Under the pieces are notes generated by a model. The model was not told where the DNA came from. It did no database searches and saw only the letters and a program-made list of their open reading frames with translations. 8,331 nt of DNA from Bacteroidia bacterium (lineage in GTDB: Bacteria; Bacteroidota; Bacteroidia; NS11-12g; UBA955): the NCBI GenBank assembly GCA_014376345.1, contig JACMRS010000272.1, forward strand, positions 1 to 8,331, in the 5' to 3' direction. Positions within the stretch are counted from its first letter, which is position 1. Each line of letters begins with the position of its first letter. This document shows, in pieces, positions 1-6,358 of this stretch. The translations under genes and the position numbers were made by a program.

Positions 1-625
1 TGAAAGCAAAAATAAATATCTTTGGACTGAAGCTCAGCACCAGGAAAACAGGAGGGCTGTTTTAAGAATTGATAAAAAGATCAGCTCGCAACCCTGTCAT
101 TCCGTGCGTAAATACGACAGCATCGATTTTAAGCATCCCGCAGACGGACAGATTATAAAAGCACCGATTTATTTTGATTTTGATAAACCTAAAATAAGGA
201 TTGATGGCATTGAATATTTAAAAGCACTTGCTCCAAAACTTGCAAAACTAGATTCATTTTTAGTTATAGTAGAATTTCATACAGACTGTCGAAGTTCTGA
301 TGCTATTAATATGAATCTGAGCCAACGAAGAGCCGACACAATTGTTAACTGTATAAAAAAATACGCAGGGAAAACTTTGATGATAGAAGGAAGAGGAATG
401 GGAGAACAGTGCGTTGTAAATGAATGTAATTGTGAAGGCTCTTTAAAAATAAACAACACACATTACCTTCCGGATACAGTGAACGGCACTGTTATTTATC
501 ACGGCGGATTGGATCCAGTGAAGGACTTTGCAATTGTTTCCGGAGATGTTCTTGTACCCTGTTCAGAAATGGAACATCAAAGAAACAGAATGACAGTGAT
601 ACGGCTGGTAAAAAGGAAGTTTTAA
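1..625 (+). CDS. OmpA-family protein, C-terminal part (5' end outside window)
   Basis: The reading frame is open from base 2 to the TAA at 623-625 (207 residues visible). No start codon is convincing: the GTG at 104 lies inside the open frame, so the true start is to the left of the window. Two OmpA-like modules are visible. Only the end of the first is present, a stretch reading TEAQHQENRRAVLRI near the left edge. The second starts around IYFDFDKPKI (about base 164) and has the peptidoglycan-binding pattern TD...N..LS..RRA, with Asp at 284-286 and Arg at 329-331, the residues that bind diaminopimelate in the family. It ends with EHQRNRMTVIRL, closely matching the end of the first module. Between these lies a longer insert with several cysteines (CVVNECNC). 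The likely role is anchoring an outer-membrane or periplasmic protein to peptidoglycan. The N-terminal domains are unknown. The gene converges on fic with a 9-bp gap. Confidence 0.85.
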   Translation, partial: ESKNKYLWTEAQHQENRRAVLRIDKKISSQPCHSVRKYDSIDFKHPADGQIIKAPIYFDFDKPKIRIDGIEYLKALAPKLAKLDSFLVIVEFHTDCRSSDAINMNLSQRRADTIVNCIKKYAGKTLMIEGRGMGEQCVVNECNCEGSLKINNTHYLPDTVNGTVIYHGGLDPVKDFAIVSGDVLVPCSEMEHQRNRMTVIRLVKRKF

Positions 626-634
626 ACCAATCCT

Positions 635-1966
635 TTATTCAAAACGCAGGTTACTTAGTTTGGCACTGAAGTCGGGGGATTTAAAATAAACAAATTTTTT
701 ACCGGTGAATTTACTTTCAAGATATTTTAAAGATTCCAGCTTAAGCAGATCCGTTCTTGCTGTCTGATAAGATGTCGCAAACCTGCTTTGCACTTCATTT
801 ACACTTAGCAACAAATCAGATTCGTTAACAAGCCATCTAATAATTTCTGCCTGCCTTTCGTTTACATCTTCATTTTTAATCAGACTGAAAAGATCTCTTT
901 TATCATTCACTTTCCTTGCAATATATTCTTTAAGACTTTTCAAAGCAAGATGCATTGATTTAAGATTGAAGTCGATAAAATAAGTAAGGTCATTTTCATC
1001 ATATTCAGAATACAGATAAGCCCTTGCGTATTGAGCGGGAGATTTAATAATTATTCTGGAAATTGATAAGTATTCAATCAACCAATATCCTTTAGATAAT
1101 AAGTACCAATAAAAAATTGCCCTTGCTGTTCTTCCGTTCCCGTCGGCAAAAGGGTGGATGTACCCAATTAAAAAATGTAATATAATTCCACGCACAATCG
1201 GATGAATAAAATCCTTTTCGTCTTTTGAATTTGCAAAATTGCAAAAGCTATTCATTAATTCATCCACTTGTTCAAATGATGGAGGATCATAAAATACTTC
1301 ACCCGTTATATCGACTACTTTTACCTCATTATTTGTTCTAAAACTCCCTTCATAATCAGGTTTGTCCAGTGTATTTTTTGAAATAATCTTTTGAATCTTT
1401 TTGATTATGTCAATAGTTAAGGGCTCGTCCTTTAAAGTAAGTATCTCCTGTATTGTCAGATAATTATTAAGGATCATCTTTTCAGAATGATTTTCCGGCT
1501 TTCTTTTGGTGCGAAGCATATTCTTAGCTACCTCTCTGGTTGTAACTGCGCCTTCAAGCTGACTTGAAGCGATCGCTTCCTCCATAATAGAGCTTATCAG
1601 AAACCTGTCTTTCTGCTTTTCAGGGATTAGTGGGTTACCTCCAAGAAGACCACCAAGATTTAAATCAAATTCATGTAATCTTCTGAGCGTCTTACCTGTA
1701 ATATTATATTTAAAATTAAATCCATTAACTGTGCTGAGATTAAGATGGTTAGCGGTGCTTTCACGTTGCAACTTTATAAACTTCCACAGTAAAGAAGGAT
1801 CTATATTTTGATCTTTAAATTTATATTTAACGGTTTCCCAATAAGGGTATTCTTTTTCAACTTCAAGAATCCTTTCCTTCCTTGATTTATCCTGAATCCA
1901 GCTTAAAAGTTTTTCACTTTCAGAAACTTCGATCCGGCCGTTTGGAGGTGTTTCGGGTTTTTTCAT
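635..1966 (-). CDS. Fic family protein (AMP-transferase) with C-terminal winged helix
   Basis: The 443-residue protein has the Fic catalytic motif HPFADGNGRTAR at residues 271-282, with catalytic His271, Asp275 and Arg279. Fic enzymes usually transfer AMP from ATP to a hydroxyl side chain of a target protein. The N-terminal half contains SSQLEG at residues 134-139, fitting the class II inhibitory motif (S/T)xxxE(G/N). Its Glu138 would block productive ATP binding until relieved, so the enzyme is probably self-inhibited and may also de-AMPylate. Residues 365-428 look like a winged helix-turn-helix, as in other Fic proteins of this architecture, suggesting DNA binding. The ATG at 1964-1966 follows a -7 promoter element by only 5 bp, so the transcript may be nearly leaderless. 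No separate antitoxin gene is needed for class II Fic proteins. The target is unknown. The family call is secure; the specific activity is inferred. Confidence 0.95.
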   Translation of the reverse strand: MKKPETPPNGRIEVSESEKLLSWIQDKSRKERILEVEKEYPYWETVKYKFKDQNIDPSLLWKFIKLQRESTANHLNLSTVNGFNFKYNITGKTLRRLHEFDLNLGGLLGGNPLIPEKQKDRFLISSIMEEAIASSQLEGAVTTREVAKNMLRTKRKPENHSEKMILNNYLTIQEILTLKDEPLTIDIIKKIQKIISKNTLDKPDYEGSFRTNNEVKVVDITGEVFYDPPSFEQVDELMNSFCNFANSKDEKDFIHPIVRGIILHFLIGYIHPFADGNGRTARAIFYWYLLSKGYWLIEYLSISRIIIKSPAQYARAYLYSEYDENDLTYFIDFNLKSMHLALKSLKEYIARKVNDKRDLFSLIKNEDVNERQAEIIRWLVNESDLLLSVNEVQSRFATSYQTARTDLLKLESLKYLESKFTGKKFVYFKSPDFSAKLSNLRFE

Positions 1967-1971
1967 TTATT

Positions 1972-1979
1972 CAAAAATA
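1972..1979 (-). promoter_or_regulatory. -7 promoter element for fic
   Basis: Read on the minus strand this is TATTTTTG, a full match to the Bacteroidota -7 consensus TAnnTTTG. It ends 5 bp before the fic ATG, so transcription would start at or next to the start codon. No TTG -33 element is seen at normal spacing; that region is occupied by the repeat array at 1995-2039. In AT-rich DNA a match can arise by chance. Confidence 0.4.
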
Positions 1980-1994
1980 GATAATAAAACCCAT

Positions 1995-2014
1995 ATTACC
2001 TACTATTACCTACT
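1995..2014. repeat. 10-bp perfect tandem repeat in fic promoter region
   Basis: ATTACCTACT occurs twice head to tail (1995-2004 and 2005-2014). The second copy is also the outer part of the left arm of the palindrome at 2005-2039. The array therefore contains three copies of the same half-site, two in one orientation and one inverted. It lies 16 bp upstream of the -7 element, where a regulator would contact or block RNA polymerase. Confidence 0.8.
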
Positions 2015-2039
2015 AATTACTATATAATTAGTAGGTAAT
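2005..2039. promoter_or_regulatory. Perfect 15-bp inverted repeat, likely operator upstream of fic
   Basis: The left arm ATTACCTACTAATTA (2005-2019) and right arm TAATTAGTAGGTAAT (2025-2039) are exact reverse complements around a 5-nt spacer (CTATA). The structure lies upstream of the fic start and -7 element and is not followed by a T-tract on either strand, so an operator fits better than a terminator. The inner core CTACTAATT-N7-AATTAGTAG recurs in diverged form at 2073-2097. The binding protein is unknown; the winged helix of the neighbouring Fic protein is a candidate by inference. Confidence 0.6.
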
Positions 2040-2060
2040 TACATTGATTTTGATGTAATT
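2037..2060. repeat. 8-bp inverted repeat between the two fic-upstream palindromes
   Basis: AATTACAT (2037-2044) and ATGTAATT (2053-2060) are perfect inverse copies around an 8-nt spacer. The left arm shares three bases with the right arm of the 15-bp palindrome, so in single-stranded form the two hairpins would compete. With AT-rich arms of 8 bp, chance is possible. Confidence 0.4.
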
Positions 2061-2072
2061 TGATACTAAAAC

Positions 2073-2097
2073 CTAATAATTTATATATAATTAGTAG
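2073..2097. promoter_or_regulatory. Second, diverged palindrome with the same architecture
   Basis: CTAATAATT (2073-2081) and AATTAGTAG (2089-2097) match in 8 of 9 positions as an inverted repeat with a 7-nt spacer. The right half-site and the spacing are identical to the core at 2010-2034. Flanking AAAAC and GTTTT extend the symmetry with a one-base bulge. The centres of the two palindromes (about 2022 and 2085) are 63 bp apart, close to six helical turns, so dimers bound at both would face the same side of the DNA. Confidence 0.45.
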
Positions 2098-2176
2098 TTT
2101 TATATTTTTCAAGAAAAAGAAATTACAGAATTTAATGAGTTAATGATTTTGTGTAATGGCTTTCAAAATGAAAAAA

Positions 2177-2350
2177 TCAGGCTTTGCTTAGCATCACCAA
2201 TTCATCATGGAAGAAATCCGGAATTAATAATTTATCATCTCCATTTTTATGCATTCTTTTAAATTGCACATCCCAATTTTTTCTGGGAGATTTAGGATTA
2301 TTTTGTTCTTCCGGCTTTACAGTTTTATGGAGTGATTTTTTGGTTTTCAT
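2177..2350 (-). CDS. Small orphan protein resembling the C-terminal tail of AbrB/MazE-type antitoxins
   Basis: This is a 57-residue ORF from the ATG at 2348-2350. The in-frame TTG at 2363-2365 is rejected because it lies inside a -7 promoter match. The first 25 residues are rich in Lys, Pro and Asn. Residues 22-50 contain NWDVQFKRMHKNGDDKLLIP followed by DFFHDE. From memory this resembles the conserved tail after the swapped-hairpin domain of AbrB/MazE-like antitoxins (pattern GW..AFK.M...GDD.LL), the part that binds a toxin. The DNA-binding swapped-hairpin domain is absent, and no PemK/MazF-like toxin is adjacent. It may be an antitoxin remnant, a minimal toxin-neutralising peptide or an unrelated small protein. 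It lies between DUF2851 and fic on the same strand. Coding is supported by its own -7 element and the motif. Confidence 0.6.
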   Translation of the reverse strand: MKTKKSLHKTVKPEEQNNPKSPRKNWDVQFKRMHKNGDDKLLIPDFFHDELVMLSKA

Positions 2351-2362
2351 TTTAGTTTTTTT

Positions 2363-2370
2363 CAAATATA
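2363..2370 (-). promoter_or_regulatory. -7 promoter element for the small antitoxin-tail ORF
   Basis: The minus strand reads TATATTTG, a full match to TAnnTTTG, 12 bp upstream of the ATG at 2350. Transcription would start roughly 5-7 nt before the ATG. Two TTG triplets lie 12 and 15 bp upstream of the element, closer than the usual -33 spacing, so the -33 part is weak. The element lies between the DUF2851 stop codon and the ORF, which suggests transcription independent of DUF2851. Confidence 0.4.
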
Positions 2371-2389
2371 ATATTTATAAATCAACAAT

Positions 2390-3676
2390 TTATTCTTCTA
2401 TCTTCCTCTGCAAAATCTTATTCCCAACCGGGCAATTAAGACACAACTTTAAATCGCAACTGAATTTTTTATGATGCAAAAGTGCCTGTGTGTCATAAGC
2501 ATTTGCGGGAGTTACTTTCAGACCTTTCCATTTGTCTATAATGTTATTTTCTTCTGCTTTTAAAACCTGCAACAACTCTAAAGCTCTCTGACGGTAATGG
2601 TCGCTGCCGGTATGTTTTCCATAACTGAATAAAAACGGAACAACAGTATTAATCAAAAGTAATTCTGCAGAATGTTCTGACAAATTGCCGCCATGCTTGC
2701 TTTTTGCAGGTGCGCCAAATCTGTAATGCTCAAACCAATAATCTGAAACATCCGTAGAAAACAATTTCTTCAATTCTTTTACATCCTTGGTTTCAAGCAC
2801 TATTGAAAACAAATGTGAAGATCTGTGAACCAATGAAGCTAATTGCGCCAGTCTTATTTCGGGAAAATTTGCCGGCCTCATACGCATGTGTTTCCAAAGG
2901 TGCACATCCATTTGCTGAAGCGTAAATTTCTTTTTAAGATAATGATATTCGTCCTGAAGCTTTTTACTGTAATCATCCTCAGAATCTTTTTCCAGAAACC
3001 CTGCTGTTCCAAATAACAATGCTTCAAGCTCGTGAAGATTCTCTCTGTGCCTGTCTATCACCCGCAATGGCAGTGCTTTTGCAAGCATTTCAAACGCTGC
3101 GGCATTTACACTAAAACCAAAATTTCTTGAAAGCATGTTGTAAAATGCACTCTGCCAATCGAAATTACACATCTTAAAAACCTCAATAATATCTTCACTC
3201 TTTTTCTCAAGTCTGCCCACAACGGCCCTTTCCATCATCATGGTTTTAGTAAAATGATCTATGTCAGGAAGGTGATTTTCACACGGTATCCATCCCATAG
3301 AAAGCGTCAGCTTACTAAAATTTGCCACCACTTCCGGAAACAGTCTGTCGCCAATTTCGAGTGTGGGCACAATAGAGCCATCAAGGCGCTCAACTGGTTT
3401 GTCGTAAATCCTGACCACATGCAAAACAGTGTTATTGTAAGCTGGATCGAGGTGGTGACCGTGGGTGTACCATTCAGAGGCTTTATTGTGAATTTCAACA
3501 TGTCCTACCCAATCGGCTTCGCCAATTCTGATTCTTGACTGTGAAAAATCGGGGCCTGAATCGGTGTTGAGGTGACCGCGTTTAATAATTTGTATGGTTT
3601 CGCCGGAAATAGTCTGCAGATCAGACTGGCTAAAAAGGCCCATGCGCCAAACGTACTGAAGAAGGTCTTCATTCAT
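2390..3676 (-). CDS. DUF2851 family protein
   Basis: This 428-residue protein is recognised by its N-terminus (MNEDLLQYVW) and the signature GHLNTDSGPDF, then WVGHVEIH with nearby HGHHLDPAYNN and LHVVRIYD (residues 34-92). This is the conserved block of DUF2851, a family widespread in Bacteroidota with no established function. The acidic and basic residues D43, E61 and H63 and the cluster H72/H74/D77 could form a metal or nuclease-like centre, but this is speculation. A C-terminal cysteine group C407-x4-C-x2-C415, plus C132 in the segment WIPCEN, could bind zinc or an iron-sulfur cluster. No signal peptide or membrane segment is visible, so it is probably cytoplasmic. The start is the ATG at 3674-3676, which fits the family's usual N-terminus. 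It lies 126 bp downstream of pyrF on the same strand; no clear own -7 element was found. Confidence 0.92.
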   Translation of the reverse strand: MNEDLLQYVWRMGLFSQSDLQTISGETIQIIKRGHLNTDSGPDFSQSRIRIGEADWVGHVEIHNKASEWYTHGHHLDPAYNNTVLHVVRIYDKPVERLDGSIVPTLEIGDRLFPEVVANFSKLTLSMGWIPCENHLPDIDHFTKTMMMERAVVGRLEKKSEDIIEVFKMCNFDWQSAFYNMLSRNFGFSVNAAAFEMLAKALPLRVIDRHRENLHELEALLFGTAGFLEKDSEDDYSKKLQDEYHYLKKKFTLQQMDVHLWKHMRMRPANFPEIRLAQLASLVHRSSHLFSIVLETKDVKELKKLFSTDVSDYWFEHYRFGAPAKSKHGGNLSEHSAELLLINTVVPFLFSYGKHTGSDHYRQRALELLQVLKAEENNIIDKWKGLKVTPANAYDTQALLHHKKFSCDLKLCLNCPVGNKILQRKIEE

Positions 3677-3690
3677 AAATAAAAGATTTT

Positions 3691-3746
3691 GAGGTTGAGA
3701 TTAATAAAAGGTTAACTGAATTTGAGGTTAAAATATTAAAGGTTAA
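3691..3746. repeat. Four degenerate RAGGTTRA repeats spaced 15-17 bp
   Basis: GAGGTTGA (3691), AAGGTTAA (3708), GAGGTTAA (3724) and AAGGTTAA (3739) follow one another at intervals of 17, 16 and 15 bp in the gap between pyrF and DUF2851. On the minus strand they read TYAACCTY and sit just upstream of the DUF2851 start. This could be a decayed tandem repeat or a set of binding sites. The gap is AT-rich and low in complexity. Confidence 0.5.
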
Positions 3747-3802
3747 AGTAAATTACATAATCGGACAGCTAAGGTAGTAATATTATTTATACAAACAAAT
3801 TT

Positions 3803-4609
3803 TTAACGAAGAAAAGCGCTCATTTCTGTCTGAACTTTCTTTGCTTCTTCACCTGCCTTCTCGGCATAATCTGTTCCACCTGAAGCGTAAATAATGGCAC
3901 GTGATGAATTGATAAGCAACCCGCAATCTTTATTCTTACCATAAGTTGCAACTTCTTCCAGACTTCCACCCTGAGCACCCACACCAGGCACTAACAAAAA
4001 ATGTTCAGGAACAATTTTCCTGATATTTGACAGGTCTTCTGCCCGGGTTGCGCCTACCACAAACATCAGATTATCAGGATTTCCCCATTTGCAAACAGAT
4101 TCGATAACCGCCTCATACATTTTTCTGCCATCTTCTAGAGTCAGTTTCTGAAAATCTGCACTTCCCGGATTGGACGTTAAAGCCAGACAAATAATCCATT
4201 TATCCTTAAATTCAAGAAAGGGCCTCAAACTGTCTTCACCCATATATGGTGCCACAGTAACAGCATCAAAATTCATTTTATCGAAAAATGCTCTGGCATA
4301 CATACTGCTGGTATTGCCGATATCACCGCGCTTGGCATCGGCAATGGTAAAGCAATCTTCAGGAATTGCATCAAGCGTTTCCGAAAGATCCTCCCAACCC
4401 TTCTGACCATATTGCTCGTAAAAAGCAGTATTTAGCTTGTAAGCCACCGAAAAATCCGCAGTAGCGTTGATTATCGCTTTGTTAAACTCAATAATTCCTG
4501 AAGGACTTTTTTGAAGGTGAGAAGGAAGTTTATCGGTAGATGTATCAAGGCCTGTACATAAAAAGCTTTGCTTTTGACTAATTTGTGATATTAATTGCTG
4601 TCTGTTCAA
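3803..4609 (-). CDS. pyrF: Orotidine 5'-phosphate decarboxylase (PyrF subfamily 2)
   Basis: The enzyme decarboxylates orotidine 5'-monophosphate to UMP, the last step of de novo pyrimidine synthesis, in the cytoplasm. The signature DAKRGDIGNTS is present, giving the catalytic Asp-x-Lys-x-x-Asp set. Other family blocks are SFLCTGLDTS near the N-terminus, VAYKLNTAFYEQYG, VAPYMGEDSL, LTSNPGSADFQ, VVGATRAED, LVPGVGAQGG and INSSRAIIYA, typical of the longer subfamily 2 enzymes. I place the start at the TTG at 4607-4609, giving 268 residues beginning MNRQQLISQI, which matches the usual N-terminus of Bacteroidota PyrF. An in-frame TTG at 4661-4663 would add 18 residues and leave only 5 bp to the divergent gene, so it is less likely. 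No in-frame ATG exists near the start. It is divergent from the DUF6029 gene and may be co-transcribed with DUF2851. Confidence 0.95.
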   Translation of the reverse strand: MNRQQLISQISQKQSFLCTGLDTSTDKLPSHLQKSPSGIIEFNKAIINATADFSVAYKLNTAFYEQYGQKGWEDLSETLDAIPEDCFTIADAKRGDIGNTSSMYARAFFDKMNFDAVTVAPYMGEDSLRPFLEFKDKWIICLALTSNPGSADFQKLTLEDGRKMYEAVIESVCKWGNPDNLMFVVGATRAEDLSNIRKIVPEHFLLVPGVGAQGGSLEEVATYGKNKDCGLLINSSRAIIYASGGTDYAEKAGEEAKKVQTEMSAFLR

Positions 4610-4671
4610 AGTAAATGTTTGATTTAAAATGTTATTTTTGACACTTTCAAAATTCTTTTGCAAAGTAAATG
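4607..4671. repeat. Direct repeat CAAAGTAAATG (two copies 54 bp apart) in the divergent start region
   Basis: The exact 11-bp sequence CAAAGTAAATG occurs at 4607-4617 and 4661-4671. On the minus strand each reads CATTTACTTTG and ends in an in-frame TTG for pyrF. TTACTTTG differs by one base from the -7 consensus TAnnTTTG, so the distal copy may be the pyrF promoter and the proximal one the start codon context. On the plus strand, TTCTTTTG (4653-4660) is likewise one base off and would start the DUF6029 transcript almost at its ATG. The promoter roles are inferred. Confidence 0.45.
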
Positions 4672-6342
4672 GTTAAAAGTTTAAGTTTATCTCTTTTCAT
4701 TATCTGTGTTACACAGGTTTATGCACAAAACAATGTAGCCGGCGGTCAGTTGTCAGGAAACTTCCAAAGCAACACGCAGTTTTACGACCGCGATGCTAAA
4801 ATCGGGGCTACAACTGAGGTGTACAATAAATATAAAAGCAGCACGGATGCATGGCTGTTTTTGAATTATGGCATTAAAGGCTACAATTTTTCTCTCAGAT
4901 ACGATCTTTATAACAACTCTCCCCTACTCAACCCGCAAGGTGTTTACAACAAGCAGGGCATTGGATTCTGGCAGGCTTCTAAAGATATTGACAAACTAAA
5001 TGTTACGGTCGGTTATTTTTATGATCAGTTTGCCAGCGGCATGATTTTCAGAGCTTATGAAGACAGACTAATCGGAATTGACTTTGCAATTCAGGGATTG
5101 AGAATGAAATACGAAGTAAATAAAAACCTTCATCTTAAAGGTTTTGCAGGTCAACAAAAAGGAAATATTTTCTCGAGCGACCGATTTGCTGTTTCGCCTC
5201 AGGCTATCCGTGGATTTAATGCAGAAAACAGGTTTGATATTTCTGATAATTTTAAAATTGATGTCGGTGCTTCAGTTGTAAACAGGACATTAGATCAGGG
5301 AACAATGAACGGAGTTGTCACTCAAATAAATTCGCAGTTGCTCAAAGACCGTTTCATTCCAAAATACAATACTTACTCCTGGAACGGTTATGCAACAGTT
5401 GCTTATAAAGATTTCAGGCTTTACGGAGAATATGTTCAGAAATCGAGTGAAGCGATTAATAATCAGGAAGGCAATAAGTTGATTAATAAAGGTGGCAATG
5501 TGGTTTTTGGTTCTTTAAGCTGGTCTAAAGCATTTCCAAAACTCAAACGCAAACCATCATTCGGAGCAAATGTGCAATATAAACGTATAGATAATTTCAG
5601 GTTCCGTACTTCTCCTTTTGAAACGCTTTTAAATGGTATGATTGCGTACCTTCCTTCAATCACAAGACAAAATACATACAGATTACTTGCCAGGTACAAT
5701 GCAGTAGTGCAGGATCTGGGAGAAGAAGCTTTTCAGGCAGAAGCTATTATTACTCCGAAAAGATTTACTAATATCACTATAAATTATTCAAGGGTAAACA
5801 GCTTGCAAAGCAATGGAATTAATGGCGTTGCTATCAAATTATTCAGAGAGTATTATTTAGAAGTACAGCACAGATTCAGTACAAAATTTAAAGTAAAAGC
5901 TGGATTTCAGGCAGTATTTTATAATCAGCAACGTTATGAAGTAAAAGATTTTACATATCCGAATGTTACTACATTAACACCCTTTACAGAGATTACATAC
6001 AAACTCACAAAAAAACGTTCATTGAGGTTAGAGGCTCAGTATCTGGACACCAAACAGGATCTCGGAAGCTTTGTAAATCTAATTGTTGAAATGAATGTCG
6101 CACCATCTTATTCATTGAGTATTGGCGATATGGTTAACATTAAACCACACCGTTCTCCATCATCTACTATTCCATCAGAAATTACGCATTATTACAGTGC
6201 TTTTGGCAGTTACACTTACCATGCTTCGGTATTTTCACTTGCCTATATTAAACAGGTTCAGGGTGTAAACTGTACAGGTGGAATTTGTCGTATTGAACCG
6301 GCTTTCAGCGGGGTGAGATTTTCGGTTAGCACAAGTTTTTAA
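4669..6342 (+). CDS. DUF6029 family predicted outer-membrane beta-barrel protein
   Basis: This 557-residue protein has a Sec signal peptide (Lys3, hydrophobic core, VYA|QNN, cleavage after residue 19). The bases before Cys13 do not form a lipobox. After the signal it is built of alternating aromatic and polar strands such as YGIKGYNFSLRYDLYNNSP and NVTVGYFYDQF. It ends with a strand terminating in Phe (RFSVSTSF), the usual signal for insertion by the BAM complex. I recognise it as DUF6029 of Bacteroidota, a family without known function. A Cys535/Cys540 pair (CTGGIC) near the end could form a disulfide in an outer loop. No plug domain or TonB box is seen, so it is not a TonB-dependent receptor. 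The ATG is certain because a stop codon (TAA, 4666-4668) directly precedes it in frame. dxs follows after 16 bp, suggesting an operon. Confidence 0.9.
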   Translation: MVKSLSLSLFIICVTQVYAQNNVAGGQLSGNFQSNTQFYDRDAKIGATTEVYNKYKSSTDAWLFLNYGIKGYNFSLRYDLYNNSPLLNPQGVYNKQGIGFWQASKDIDKLNVTVGYFYDQFASGMIFRAYEDRLIGIDFAIQGLRMKYEVNKNLHLKGFAGQQKGNIFSSDRFAVSPQAIRGFNAENRFDISDNFKIDVGASVVNRTLDQGTMNGVVTQINSQLLKDRFIPKYNTYSWNGYATVAYKDFRLYGEYVQKSSEAINNQEGNKLINKGGNVVFGSLSWSKAFPKLKRKPSFGANVQYKRIDNFRFRTSPFETLLNGMIAYLPSITRQNTYRLLARYNAVVQDLGEEAFQAEAIITPKRFTNITINYSRVNSLQSNGINGVAIKLFREYYLEVQHRFSTKFKVKAGFQAVFYNQQRYEVKDFTYPNVTTLTPFTEITYKLTKKRSLRLEAQYLDTKQDLGSFVNLIVEMNVAPSYSLSIGDMVNIKPHRSPSSTIPSEITHYYSAFGSYTYHASVFSLAYIKQVQGVNCTGGICRIEPAFSGVRFSVSTSF

Positions 6343-6358
6343 AGCATCGATAAATTCT

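Noticed and set aside
104..106. GTG start for the OmpA-like gene
   Set aside because: The frame is open to the left edge and encodes the end of another OmpA module, so the gene begins outside the window.
2005..2039. Intrinsic terminator for the upstream minus-strand genes
   Set aside because: The stem is AT-rich and lacks a following T-tract on either strand, and it lies on the promoter side of fic.
1995..2097. Insertion-sequence end or MITE remnant as explanation of the palindromes
   Set aside because: There is no transposase fragment, no matching distant terminal repeat and no target-site duplication. The position next to a -7 element favours an operator.
2162..2186. GGCTTT pair near the end of the small ORF as a terminator stem
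   Set aside because: The two copies are direct, not inverted, so they cannot form a hairpin.
2184..2474. Plus-strand open frame of 96 codons
   Set aside because: It is antisense to the antitoxin-tail ORF and to the end of DUF2851. Its hydrophobic product reflects the Lys/Asn-rich antisense coding, and no motif is visible.
4661..4663. TTG as the pyrF start, giving 286 residues
   Set aside because: It leaves a 5-bp gap to the divergent gene, adds 18 residues without family similarity and lies in a promoter-like repeat. The TTG at 4607-4609 gives the usual N-terminus.
4669..4728. Lipoprotein signal at Cys13 of the DUF6029 protein
   Set aside because: The residues before Cys (F-I-I) do not fit a lipobox, and a normal signal peptidase I site (VYA|QN) follows.
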